A stretch of 64,000 nucleotides of DNA from Rhynchonema sp. JSB1_4. Its lineage: Eukaryota; Nematoda; Chromadorea; Monhysterida; Xyalidae. Positions 22,605 through 37,000 of the stretch are shown one piece after another; position 1 is the stretch's first letter; each line of letters opens with the position of its first letter. Made by a program: the position numbers and the translations under genes. The notes beneath the pieces are model-generated. The model had not been told where the DNA came from. It searched no databases and worked only from the letters and a program-made list of their open reading frames with translations. The stretch spans positions 1-64,000 of the forward strand of contig JASAMV010006625.1 in assembly GCA_030248065.1 (NCBI GenBank). The letters run 5' to 3'.

Positions 22605-25095
22605 AGGTTAAAAAGGCTTTTGGAGCTCATAATTTTACAGTTTTCTCGTCAAACAACAGACGCAAATGAAGAAGCCCTGAGGTTGAGTCATCCAGCACAG
22701 CAGGATCCAGACACGGAAAATATAAATGTGTAAAAATATTACCACAACGTCACACACATTTACAAAAATTTTGTCCAGTTAGTTTCTATAAAATACGTAT
22801 AAAAGAACAGTTAGTCATTTTGTGAACCATTCATACCTAAGGACAAAGTATTAGACATGTGTATTAGGTTGTGTCTTGTCTCTCAATTTTCTGAATGCGC
22901 GCGTATTGTGAAAAAGCCATAATTATTCAAAATAAAATCTATTCGCTGTGCACAGCATGGTAAAACTACCTACCTAGATTCAGCAAAAAGCATCCAACAA
23001 AAGGTATCAGTCAAAAACAGAAGAAAAAATAGGGTATTCTGTAGGAACTAAAGCGAGGAAGTTCCCATTGTTTTCGCGACCTATAATAATCCAACTTTGT
23101 CCCACGTATACCTTTGTGGATGTCTTTACACGTGAATTTAGCAACGCACGAGAGAAGCAAAATGGATCTTTTTATTTGTCCTTCAGAATGTCCTACACGT
23201 TTGGTTTGTGCGATATGTACTCAAATCAGTAATTGAGTTTATTTTTGGTGTGTGACTTTTCGTACACACCCACCACATTTATATATTTATTTTGAGCAGC
23301 GGGCGTTGCACGCTCTTTCCGAGTTGATTTTATGCGATCAAATAAGGAAGAGCATTAGCAATGCCATTCATTTTTTGCAACCAGAGCACGACTTCAAGAT
23401 TACGCAACGACATGATAACAACAATGACATTACGTACAACAAGGGTCCTTATTGTCAAAGAAATCACAAGCAAAGCTATATTTAGCGATTTTTTGCGATC
23501 GCACGAAGCCAAAGCATTTGCTCGGATTCCGTTTAGTTTCAGCACTCTAAGCTGTGTCCCGTACGGGTACAAAGTCAATCCACGCGAGAGATCAGCTCTG
23601 GTTGGCTTGGGCATGATGACAAGTACCAGCGCGCTGCAAGGACGCAAATGGACTGTCAGACAAGAAGCACGTGGCTGTTGAAGATGAGCTCAAACACGTG
23701 ACAATCAGGGTTGGTGTTGGTACCGCACCGGAGTATGTATTCTTCATATGACGCCCCTCCCCGAATGGAGCCCTCAGAGATCCCAAAGATGCAAGTACTC
23801 CGCGAGTGGTGGCTGAATTGTCAGCTCACTTTAGCCCCTTTTAGCCATGACGCGTAACGTTGTTCCTGACATCCCAGAGTGCTGTAACTTCCCACCACCT
23901 ACACTCGGAAACTTGTTCGCAAATTTGCTGCATACTGGCGATTGCGTGAAACGGAGTTTGTTGTTTAGTTTTAATGCTTGCCATTGACATTCATGCGGGG
24001 TAGTATCCGGAACGGTGGATGCGATAGCCCTTCCATTTCATTGTTCATTATGCACATGATGACGAAAATTTTCAGTTCGAATGCATGCCAAACCCAAACT
24101 TGATTGTTTCATTCAATTTATGATCGATGCCTCGCATTACAAGTATTACGGTAGATCAAACGGTACGGACTACGTACAGACGGGTGAAAAGCATGTGAAT
24201 ACGAAACATTAAGAAGCAACAATCACAGATAACCACCAAAAATCGCATGGATAATAACGAATATTGGATACAAAACATGAATTTGAGTGTTCTATCCCAT
24301 GAAAAACAAAACAATAGTTCTTGTTCGCAAAAGCTTATATAAACAACAATGTACACAATTATTGAAAGAAATGAAATCTGACTACAGGTACGCATGTACA
24401 CCCTTAGGAGCAAAAGTTGGTAACAAGAATAGCAAACAAACGGAACAAACAAATATACGATCAATTAATTTTACACATTTAAGTATGGCAATTCAAAGAA
24501 AATGTGTCAAGGCTCAATAAGTATGAATCTGTTCTGTTAATTTTTGTACAGAATGGCCTTCGAAATTGCTCCTGTTGGTCAAATAAAAGGTAGACGTTTA
24601 TTTCGTAAAACCCATCATTTGAAATCAAATAGATAGATAAAATTCCGTTTAATTATTTTCACAAAAAAGCTATCCAATGCGCCAAAACGGTCATCGTAAT
24701 TAGCTAGCGATATGCTAAGGCGAAAAGAAATGCCAAAATTTGAGGATAAAATAAATACAGGGATATCTTTACATTTTTGAAAGAAACAATCAGAAAAGAC
24801 GATTATTTGATTCGGAAAGTAAATAAGTGAATACGAGTATTTTTCCGGAGCTTTGCATTGAAGCACGCTCAAACAAAACATTGTGCATCAACCAACTATT
24901 AAAAAAAACATTACAAAACTACAAAAAAATCCATGGAACACGATGAGCCAAACAGGGCTGCATTCCTCAGAGAAAACTGTTGCAACGTCAACTAGCTTAA
25001 CACACAACAGCGAACGAGCGAGTAAATCACAATATCCACACACAATCAACCAATCAATGCATAATAGCTGATCGATTATCGATCCAATCAATCAA

Positions 25096-28000
25096 TCACT
25101 CCGTCATCACAACCCGTTCGAAATGTTTCGGCGGCAGAATCGCCGACGACGCGCCGACCAGCGGACGTCCGTCCTCTTTCGAAATGTACAACTGCAGACC
25201 TGCAGCAGACGAAGAAAGTGTTTCGATTTGTCTTACATGGTTAGAAAAATTCGTCTATCGCAATTTGGCACAGCCTGGCGCCTGGGTCTAACCGAACCCA
25301 GTTTTGATAATTTAGCCACTGTGTTTGTCTGTTTGCCACTTTGTCACTCACACGCACAAGGTTCAGTCAGAGTAGGAGTGCCAGCGAGCCTATCTTTTTG
25401 TAGTTTGGACTTCTAGGACCAGTCAAAAACCTGTAAATGAGGCAAGCAAGCTGAGAAATGCTTCGCGAGTTGATTAACGATTGGTTGACGAGGTGATACA
25501 ATGACTGTTGCGTGCATGTACCACATCAAAATAAAAAAACTCAAAAAGCCGCACTAAAAACATCTTTTCTGCCACCGACCTTCGCCAGGTTCACTATCAT
25601 CGGCGTTCGTGCCCATCAGGCTGTCCCCAGCTGGGTCATGTTGCAGTGCGTCCAAATCCATCAGCTTGCCCCCGATTATATTCTCTATGACTTGTTCGGC
25701 GTCCACTCTAGTCCTCTCGACTTGTTGTTTTGTTTTATAGGGTACCGGCAAAGGTGTACCACCAGTGCAACTATGCCCGTTAGTGGTTGTTGGGGTCCCT
25801 CCACCGGCGGTTGGGGTGTGATGACCGGATCCCGAAACAGAGGCACCATTAACGTTCGGCGGTGTTGGGGTTGTGGAATTTGGTAGCGAAGGTGGAAGTA
25901 GATTTTGACTGGATGGCGGACGTTTGGGCGCCGCAAAATGACCGGATGACGGTGAATTGAGACCAGACGATGTGCTCGGACCGGGGCTGCAACTTATAGA
26001 ACTATGTGACACGCGGATATACGATTATAACTATCTTTCCCGTCTTCGTAATTTTACTATCTTGAAGGCTATGTTAGCACTACTATAGTATAAAATAACG
26101 TAACCCATGATTATATCAAATACTGAATCATCAATTTTATTTTATTTCCAGGACAATCACAGGCGTAGACCACCATATTTCATTAGTGTATCCTTCACAT
26201 GCGAATGGTGAAACATTTTAGGATAAATACCACGTAAATAAGGTGTTCCATGAAACAGCTGTCGTTTTCTTTACATTGCTCAACATCAGACCAGGTTCAT
26301 TTGTTAAAATTTACAATTGCGTGGCTGTTACACGGATCAAACACAATTAAAACAAGAAGAAAAATGCCTGCTGTCGCGCGGCAAGAATCAGGATATGGTT
26401 CTCGGTATCATGCTGGTCGCATATAAAACACCTATACAAGATTGTTTACTCCCCAAAGTAAAAAGATATCAGTGGTTACGCACAGGAGCAAAAGGCGACT
26501 AAAAACATCACCGAAACAGAAGAAAAGATTATTTGCCAAAAAATGAGCAGGATTTAGAAAGAGGCATTGCATTCCTTTTTAAAACTGAAGTAAAAAGCGA
26601 TACGCCATCAAGGAACCATATTGCGGCCAATAGCGCAATGAGGCGACGACGGCAAGCTGTCACAGGTTCGATTCGTACTAGTAACGGCATAAAGAGTGGG
26701 TAAAACGATTATGCGTTGGCCGCAATATGGTTCCTTGATGGCGTATCGCCTTTTAATTCACTTTTCGAAAGGAATGCAATGCCTCTTTCTAAATCCTGCT
26801 CATTTTTTGGCAAATAATCTTTTCTTCTGTTTCGGTGATGTTTTTAGTCGCCTTTTGCTCCTGTGCGTAACCACTGATATCTTTTTACTTTGGGGAGTAA
26901 ACAATCTTGTATAGGTGTTTTATATGCGACCAGCATGATACCGAGAACCATATCCTGATTCTTGCCGCGCGACAGCAGGCATTTTTCTTCTTGTATTTTT
27001 GTTTTATATCGAGTAAGCGCATTTTCTCATTCGGTGGACGGAAAATACATTTGATCACACTGATAATTCGTTCACTATACAAAGGAATTCACTATGTAGA
27101 GGTTCACCTTGCGGTGGTTTTACTGTATTCATGTTACTGTTTCACACCTCAATCAAGTCAGAGCTAAAAAAGCGATGTCACCATCGGTTCCCCGACCCCA
27201 GAAACATAAACAGCTGACACATTACTGGAGATCAGATCACTATTACATATTTATTCGCATTGATCAATACTGAGTTCCGGTTCTAGTCCCGGTTCTGGCT
27301 CCGAAAAGTTCCAGATTTAAAAACCAATGCCACCGTTGGGTTTCTCGACCCCGAAAACCTATATACCGTACGCACTGTAGTTATGATCAGGCCAGTATTG
27401 TGCGACTTATTTGCATGGATAAATACTGAGTTCCGGTTCCAGTTCCGGTTCTGGCTCCGAAGAGCTTCGGATTGAAAAGCCAATGTCACCATTAGATTTC
27501 TCGACCCCGAAAATCTATATACCGCACGCACTGTCTTTATGATCAGACCAGTATTGTGCGACTTATTTGCTTGATAAATACTGAGCTCCGGTTCCAGTTC
27601 CGGTTCTGGCTCCGAAGAGCTCCGGATTGAAAAGCCAATGTCACTATTAGATTTCTCGACCCCGAAAACCTATATACCGCACGCACTGTCTTTATGATCA
27701 GACCAGTATTGTGCGACTTATTTGCTTGATAAATACTGAGTTCCGGTTCCAGTTCCGGTTCTGGCTCCGAAGAGCTTCGGATTGAAAAGCCAATGTCACC
27801 ATTAGATTTCTCGACCCCTAAAACCTATATACCGCACGCACTGTCTTTATGATCAGACCAGTATTGTGCGACTTATTGCATGGCTAAATATTGAGTTCCG
27901 GTTCCAGTTCCGGTTCTCGCTCCGAAGAGCTTCGGATTGAAAAGCCAATGTCACCATTAGATTTTTCGACCCCGAAAACCTATACACCGCACGCACTGTC

Positions 28001-31000
28001 TTTATGATCAAACCAGCATTGTGCGACTTATTTGCTTGATAAATACTGAGTTCCGGTTCCAGTTCCGGTTCTGGCTCTGAAGAGCTCCGGATTCAAAAAC
28101 CAATGTCACCATTAGATTTCTCGTCCCCGAAAACCTATGTTTCGCACCCACTGTCTTTACGATCAGACCATTATTGTTTGACTTATTTGCATGGATAAGT
28201 ACTGAGTTCTGGTTCCAGTTCAGGTTCTGGCTCTTGAGAGCTCCGGATTCAAAAACTAATGCCACCATCAGATTTCTCGTCCCCGAAAACCTCAGTTCCG
28301 CACCCACTGCCTTTACGATCAGACCATTATTGTGTGACTTATTTGCATGGATAAGTACTGAGTTCCGGTTCCAGTTCCGGTTCTACCTCCGAAAAGTACT
28401 GGATCCAAAAACCAATGTCACCACCGAGTTTCTCGACCTTCAAAACCCCCGGTGCCGCGGCAGATTTCTCGTCCGATGTATCCCTGAGTTTTGAACGAAC
28501 ATTTTGCCGGAAAAAAAGAAAGAAAGAAAGAAGAAGAAGAACGTTTTTGCACTTTTTGAGAGGCGTTGGGTACCGTAACTCCACGACGCCGGTACCGATC
28601 AACGTCAAATTTTGAATGCAGATGTAGGGTGGCCCAAGGCACCTTGTGCTTAAATATTGAAACTATCGGTGCTTTGTTGTGGAATTACTGGCCAGTGAAA
28701 TTTTTTTCTGCCGGCACTAACTCCGGACAACCATATGGGACATGCGCTACCGCGCATGCCCCGAAAAACAAACACCCAAACTCACTCCTTGTGACTAGCA
28801 TTGGACAGCGACGACAGGCGATTCGCCGGGAACAATTCCGAGTTGGAATGTCTCAACGGGGCGGGCAACGACCTCGGATCGGCCGCGACGGGCATGCTGG
28901 GTTGTGAGGATGAATTCGGTTCGTGGGCAACGTCCAGTGTTGGGATCGGACCATGCCCGCCGTTCGGGGTTGAATGGGACACATGTTGTGGCGGTAACCG
29001 TGGATCTTTGAACAGCGGAAGGTCGTCTGAAATGAGAATATCAGACAAGATAACAAATTTTGATAAGAAACCAAAAAATGTTTGGATCTGCTGAACCGCG
29101 TTCGGTCTGAACGAGTCCCTCATTGTTTTTACACGACATTGTACTTCGGATCTGTCGAATTTCACAGATAATGGCACTAATTCAAAGTAAATTTCAGCGG
29201 TGGTGAGCATAGACCTAATAATTGCTGCTCATTACTAAGTGCACGTCGAAAAATTCATGATACAAACACTGACGTCATGCGCCAACCAAAACAGAACGCC
29301 ACCGGACTGATCACCAAGTGCCAGCAAGCAAACAGTGACGTACCAACTAGTCCCGCTCTTGAAGGTCGTTGCGAAGATGGCAGCGATCCGGCACTATCCG
29401 CTTGATTGTGTTGCCCGCCGTTGAGAGACGACGCGACAGAGGAAGACACTAGTGACGATCTGTGAGCATGGAAAATAATGTCTTGATTCACTCGTAACGA
29501 ATTCCGAATGTCAAATTGACGAAAGTGCGCTGTACCGGAACGTGCGCTTGCGAAAGGTGCTGATTCCTTATCTGATTCACGGTTCCTTTTGACCGAAAAA
29601 TTATCGATCGCAGCAAACTCTCGATCATTACATGTGCAATGGGCGAAACATTTCTGCGCATCGCATCATGCATTGCAGTCCATTCTGCGCAGTGTAGTTC
29701 CTGGGGGGGAGGGCCCCCCCCTAAGGTACACTAACAGCCGCGACCAAGGTACACTAGTACACTGACCGCCGCGCCAGGTACACTAACCGCCTCAATTTTT
29801 GCCTAAAATCGGCATTTTTAGGCCTAACATGGGCATTTTTAGGCCTAAAATGGGTGATTTTTAGGTCAATGATGTCAAAAGTCGCCAGAATACCCTTTTT
29901 ATGGAGAATTTTTTCTAAAAAGGGGCAAAAATAGGTCAAATTATCTACCTCAAAAAGTGACTTTTCCTGAATTTCGGTCTCCCCCCCCTTCCCTTCCAGG
30001 GAGGCACACTAACCGCCGCACGGAAAAAAGGGGTGGGTACACTAACCGCCGCGCCGGACCAGGAACTGCACTGATTCTGCGTGTATTTTTTAGCTGACAT
30101 TACCTCGGAAATTTGCTATGAACTTGTTTGGCGCAATGCCAAGTAGCATCCCGCCCGAATATCAGACCAGAATGACACCTTCGTGATACATGTCGCGTGC
30201 GAATTCTCATTGCAAAAGTCACAAGCAGCCCGTCATGTTTCCTCTCACCTATCGGTATCCCCAGCTGGATGCAGGGCACTAGTCGATGCCGTATCCGCCT
30301 CCAGCCCGTTCTCCCACAATTCGCCCAAGTCCACATCAGTTAGCCCGTGATTGTGTTGTGCCATCGATGTTGATTGGGCCCGTCTATCGGCCGGATTCAC
30401 CCAGCCGTGCATACTGCCCGTCGTATGCTCGAATTTGGGACTGCAAAATTTTGACAATATTTAGGCTATATATATCGATATGGATATATCGATCGACTGG
30501 GCCCAGACTTGGTCACGTGACTTTTTGGGCGATCGATCAAATACTATTGGTCAAAAAGCCAGGATACCAATACCAGGATACATACCCAGGGGGTTCGGAA
30601 CGCTCCCTAACGATCCTGCCGCACGCTGCTAAATTTCAGGGTGGCATGGCAACGTTTTTCGTGTTCCTTGAATCTCAAAACTAACAAATCAAGCACAATC
30701 CAACTGTAAACGAACACTTTGAAATACGGATCGGCGCTCTGCAACGTCATGGCGACATTTATCCTCAATCTACTGTTGTCGGGTCTCTGGTGTCCACTGC
30801 GATAGCCCTCCAACAGATACGTGCGTTGTTCCCCGTCCACTCCACCGCCGGCAAACTCCGACAGGTTGACGTCGATAAAACCGAGCTTCTCAAACGCTTT
30901 GCCGCCTTTGACTTCCTGCAAAAATTTGCTCAATGAACGGAGAAGTTATGGTTGGTCGTTGTGTGGACGTTCCTTTCTTCGTCAGGAAAATAAAGATGAA

Positions 31001-34000
31001 ACGGTGTTAGTAGGATGGGCATGATAACAAGCGGGCGTCCCGCATCTTTTCTTCAAACGTCCCTGTGTGTGCGCGATTCACATTGCATCTCACGTTCGAC
31101 GCAAATATCAGACATACAAGACCACCCCTTGTTCATTGTCGCGTGTTGTTGCATGTTACAAACAAGACACGTTAACGTTGCAGACATGGTTAGTTGTCAA
31201 GTCAAGTGAAACCACGCTGTCGTTGACTAAACACCAAACCAGTCTCACTTTGGTGTCACATTCAACTGCACACCATACGTACATGTCCTATGTAGCGACA
31301 CATGTGAACATCATCATGTGCGTGTACTGCATGTTCAAGTGGTGAAATATGACCATCACGTTTTCACTTGTCGGTCAGCGCAGCAGCCGCGTGGCCAGCG
31401 CTGTGCAGCATTGCAAATACGAACACGTCACGCTTGTGTGCTCAGCTGACTAGGACAGCCGACATGTGCACTTGTATTTGATTGTTATCAATTTATCAAC
31501 ACTCTGTCCCTCTATGTGGAATGCAAACATCAACACCAAATCAAACTTTTCATACTTGCTGCGGATGACACACTAAAATGACATTGCGCCCTCGTAGATC
31601 ACCGCTTGGTCAGCCAGGTTTATCATGCACACATAAACCGGATTGCCAATGCGAACTCGTTGTTTGTTCTGACAGCTCAGTCGCCTCCCCGACAAACCAA
31701 ACTATGGATGGAACAAGTTCAAAAAAACACATTTTGCATTCGAAACCAGAAAAGATGTTTGCCTCTCCCTTAATTCCCGTAACGTCAACATTGATCAGTC
31801 TTTTTCGAGCACAACAAAAGACCAAAAAAGGCAATGCCTCGTTTCGAAGAAAAATTTTGATTTGCACAACAATGGTGGTTTGTTAACATTTCGTGCACAC
31901 ACATTGCGTTGTTATTGTCATGTTGAAAGTTATGCAACTGCCTGCCGCAGACCCATCCAATCCCAAACACACGCAAGGTTTCTTGTTCATTTTACTGCAA
32001 CGTGCAATAAGGTATGCACATCATACCTTTGATAACCACCTGTCATGCCAATTGTTCGGAAGAGTTTTCACTTTTAGAATAGCAAGGTTACGTAACTTTT
32101 TTTACAACATATACCCAAAACGAATAAAAAATCGTGACCGCGCAAGATAGTTTCGTTCGGACAAAAAATATCTGCCAGAAAAAAGTCGATTCCTATTCGA
32201 TGCGCGCTAACCGCATGACAAATGTCGCCACACCATCAAGTTCAAGTATCAAGAAAAAAGTTGCGAAGAAACTATCACAACCGAAGGTCAAATTTCACAC
32301 AAATTTCTTTTGTACGCACCAGATACATTTGATAAGTAACCACCACCAGTCATCAGTCAATAAAATAAGAGAACAACTTTTCAAAAATTAACTCACATTG
32401 TCTCTTTCAGTTTAAAAACGGAAATAGGCCGGTTGATAAGCAAAGGAAGGATGCTTACTCCAAAGGTGGTGTGGAGTAAAACAACATTGTTGTAGTTGTC
32501 TGTCAGTGGCGCAAATCCCCCTTCACCAAAACAGTCGTTATCAAAAATTGTCGAGCCCATTTTGCGTCCAGGTACATCACATTACATTAAACGCCAGTTA
32601 TTCCAAATATGTGCGCAGAGTAAAGTGGCGCGCCGACTGTTTTTTGTCTATCTATCTAACTCCGACGCCATCCACATCGCTATCTCTGTGTACCACAGTT
32701 CAAACGAAAAATAACTTGGTCGCTCTGCGTAGCATGTGTCAACAAACTAGACACCATCTGCATCTTTCCAAAAATAGTGCCCCGCCACAAAATAAATATT
32801 AGGATGCACTTAACGCAGATCAGACCAGCAAAGCCCGTTATTTATTGTTAGTGTGCGAAATCCCCATCAAAATTACTTTCTATTATTTTACCGGCGCCAC
32901 CTTTTACAAAGGCAACGAAAAACACAAGCAGGCACACCATGACGCCACCACGGAACCAACTACAGTGTTTTTAATTGAATGCTCTCTCCATCCAGCTTAC
33001 CAGAATTAGCTGGCATATAACAAAAGATGTTTTTGTAATAAACCTTCACTCAGTCTATTCTCTCGTACAAACGCACAAACACACGCATATAAGGATGGGA
33101 CGGAGACGGTTCGCTCAAACATTGCCGTTCTTTCGGAAAGAACTCAATTGACGGCCAGTTTTTCTGCACAGTCTGTTCGCGTGTCAGCCACTGTGCCGTG
33201 CATGCACTTGCACAACGTTCCGTGAGTCGGTGGAGGGAGGGAGGGGTGCGAGGCCCGACCAAGTTTGATAAATTAAAGTTCCATTCTTTCATACTGATAT
33301 GGCGCGGCATTCCGATTGACTCGCACTCGAGTCGAGCCGACCATGTTTATTTGACAAATCGCACACACAAGCATGAGCTGCGGCCACTTTTTAGTTCGTA
33401 ACCAACATCAACGAACAGTTGTTTTTGGTGATGCGTGGTTCACTTCAATGCTATAAGGCAACAGCGCGCTTGAGCAAAAGGTCTCAACAAAATTTGTGAT
33501 GGTTGGGCAAGTGAATTACAAACCGCAGCCTACATTTAATGGCATTTATCAGCCCAATATCTACGTGTATGGCAAGCCAAAAAAACTGAGCGCACAGAAA
33601 GAATGCCACAAAATCGGAACATTGCCCACACTAAAACCGGTTGGTCTTCTATTTTATGCAATCCGTTCCGTCAGAACACTAATAGCACAATCGCAAACCA
33701 CACAGCGGTAACACATCGATGTCTGTACCAGGGCTTTATCGAAAACACTATTCCCTCGCTAATTTTCTATTTCTTCACTTTTCTCGGCAAACACCTGGGC
33801 TTCACAGACGAACTCAACTCGACCAACCTTCCTGACCGACACTCTGCACAGACACGACTCCAATATGCCCGTGTATTGATGTGATGCCACTCGACACGAG
33901 AATGAAGCGTTGTGATTCCAGCACACATGATGGTTGATCACCGAACTCCTGAAAATCAAATGAAATTCTAATAATTTTTCCTTGGTCATGTTTGGCCCCT

Positions 34001-37000
34001 TCTCATTTTTTTCGCGACAGCTCGTCCAAAATCTTCAGCAAACAACAACGTTGGCAACAGTGGTTCGTGCGCGTCTCAGATTTTACGAGGTGAGGTCACG
34101 TTATCTGTCAGCCGTTTTCACCGGTGCGCATTAAAATTAACAGCCGCGAAAAAAGTAGTGCATCGGAAAACGCCTCACACGCATTCGCTTTAACTATCCC
34201 TTTCAGTCACGCAAGGCCGATCCGCTCATTATCCCCCCCCCCTCCGTAGAGCACACAAAATAAAGGTAGTGGCCATAAATCATAAATTCACAATTGCCCA
34301 TTATCGCCCGAGTCGGCTTTCGCAGTGGTTGGCTATCCCCAGTTGCAGTGTCAGCCAGTCAGTGCTAACGGACCCAGTTTCGACTTTAGTGTCGAGTGCC
34401 ACAAACAACGTACAATAGGTATACAGTGTGCACAATATGCACAAGCGAATGAGCTAAGCAGCGTGACACGCCAGACATCAGTCAATGTTAGCGGAACCCC
34501 CAAACGTATAGCAGGCTCCTCTGGTCGTCATAATAATAAATAATCATGGTCTTAGCCCTGGGAACCAACAACAGTACGCAATACTGCGACTGCACATGTA
34601 ATGGCGTAATCATCAAGGTCCAAACACGCACAATGTGCACATAACAACGTCGTTCCCTGCCCCCTAAGCCCTGGATTCATAACTGAACAAAACGAGTGAC
34701 CAACCTGAATGCCGTTATTATTATTATTGCTTGAAGCAATCGGGATGAAGTCCCTGGCGCAGCGTACCCATACGCTGGCAGCCATAACTAGTAAGCAGTA
34801 TGTAGTTGCTTCCTGTCTTGGCTTACTAGCCTGTGACCCCCGACCACATTCATGCTTGCACGTTACGTGACATCCCACGACCTTGAATGTGCCCAGCAGC
34901 ACCCGCCCTCCTCTCGTTCCAAGACTGGCTGACCATGGGCAGACACATACGTACGTAAATTGGGCCAGCTCATATCATGCACAAATAATACGAAGACAGT
35001 TGTTTACGGTCCAGAAGAACCAATTGAAGAGAGAAGCGCACACCAGCAAGCTGCGGTACAAAATTCTAATTTATTGGCTCCCGGTCCCATTCCGGTCAAA
35101 AGCACATTCGTTCACTACAAAACAGGCAAGATGGTCCACATTGGGCACTTTGCGCGATTGAAAGAAAACGTGATTGCACTGCATTGCAGTTTGTCTGTGG
35201 CATCAGAATTATGTGTCGAGTGCCCCACGTCAGCTAATAACATCGACATCTTATCTCAACTGAGTTCACTTGATGAAAAAGAGCTTTTCGCACAAAAAGA
35301 GCGCCCCGAGCTCAAACGAGTGCGAGCTGCCTTCAAAGTTTTGTCGGCGCCCACCTTTTCCGTCCGCTGTCTGTCTTTTTGAATTGAATACGAACAACCG
35401 AGCTAATTCTATTTTCAAACATCCCACACGCGGCTCTGTTTTTGAGAAAACACGCCATGTCCGCCACCACATTGTCTGTATGTTGTGGGACCGGGTCAAC
35501 GCGGAAACTCGTGTCAAATTTCACATCGTTCACTCACTCAACCGTGGAGCACAAAAACAACCCATAATGCCACGTGAAGGTGGAAGCAAACACGTACCAT
35601 AGCCAGCTTTAACTTTGCAGTTGTGTGCTCTACACACTGCAGCTGACAAAATCCGGGGGCTTATTATTAGTCACGGCATTATTACTCAACTTTGTTCCTG
35701 AGAATATCGCACAACAGCTGAAATGAACGATAAAAAGCCAACAAACTTGAGTCACTCATGCACACGTAAACCTGTTGCTTATTGCGAAAGTCAGCCCCGA
35801 GCCTCGTGGTAACAAATATTTTTCCTGGGAGACAGGCACGAAAATATGTTACGGGCCGCAAACACGCATGATTACGCATTTACCACGCACACGTATTATT
35901 GACTGTCCGCGTCTTGCTTGCGGAAAGCTATTATCGGTCCAGTAAAACTGACTTGATATGCCTATTACCTCCTGCCACTACCAGTATCAGGTTATGTTTT
36001 ATTAATTATCGTCGTTAAAAAGCAATAACAATTGCAAGCGTATTATTGGCTCATTTATACGACGGCAGTATTATGGGCTTCCCTGTGTTCGGTCCAGTCC
36101 CCATACGACTATCCGTTTTGCTGTCATGTCAGAGAAGGTTCGAGCAACCAGCAGGCAGCTGTCACACTCAAGTTGGGAAAAGTGCAGGAAACCCAACTTT
36201 CACAGGACACAGTGCAGGTAGATATCCGGCTCTAATGACGTCAAACGAAACGTCCGTTGCCTTTTCAGTCTTCCGGGACAAACTCAGTTCAGCTCATAAC
36301 GGTCTTCCCACGCTTTACCTAAAAGGATCGTGTTGCTGCTGTCGTCATGGCTGACCGATTATTTTTAGACTCAACTCAACTGGAATCGAACATCTTGGCC
36401 TGGATTTATTTTCGTCGTCAAATTACGTCAGTTCATAGCGGTGACATTGCATAAATGTACGCAACACCCATCAAAAGCCCACCCACCCATCAGCCACCAG
36501 CAAGCTTAACGCAGAAGACAAAGAATGGCTCTGGGCTGCAGTGCAGCATTACATTCCACACATTTACAGTCACAGGCCATTGTTTTTTGAGGTGCCATAG
36601 CCCCTAAAAAATTTATGCCTTTTCAGTGATTTTGGCCCTAATTTAGGTACCAAAACGTCAGGTGAAGTTTTGGCCAGCAGACTGTGCATTTTTGGGTACT
36701 TGGCCGTTACTCGCAAACAAGTAGTTTGCTGATAGTGATAGCTGTTGGTGAGAGCACAGCGGAATACAAACGCACAATAATTTTTTGCCATTATAACATA
36801 AGTGAGCTTGCTGTTCAGTAGGGGCGCAAAAAACAAACTCAACACCCCTTGAACTGGCTGGTTGGGTGAAGGCAAGCGGCTGCTCGGTTAGTTTTGCTAC
36901 GCATCATTTAACTGGACACAAAACAAATGCGAAACGCAAACATACGCTTCGTTTGACCACCGCCCGCCGGTGGAATTTGTGGAAAAAAGTGCGCACACGC

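Larger units (their letters stand above)
14589..25095. other. 10.5-kb intergenic stretch, no recognisable gene
   Basis: This lies between the 5' end of the ptr gene and the 3' end of the EEIG-like gene. The longest open frame (20509-20997, plus strand) has no recognisable motif and no splice or family support. Small repeats found here are listed separately. The ptr promoter should lie in the first part, but no defined element was recognised. Confidence 0.6.

Noticed and set aside
25512..25886. 124-codon plus-strand frame opposite an EEIG-like exon
   Set aside because: It is antisense to a conserved minus-strand exon whose phases and C-terminal motif fit the family.
27172..28466. Regular repeats that might be a CRISPR array
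   Set aside because: Units are 155 bp and contiguous with no unique spacers, and the genome is eukaryotic.
34960..35382. 140-codon plus-strand open frame inside the first intron of the EEIG-like gene
   Set aside because: No recognisable domain and no conserved context; treated as chance.
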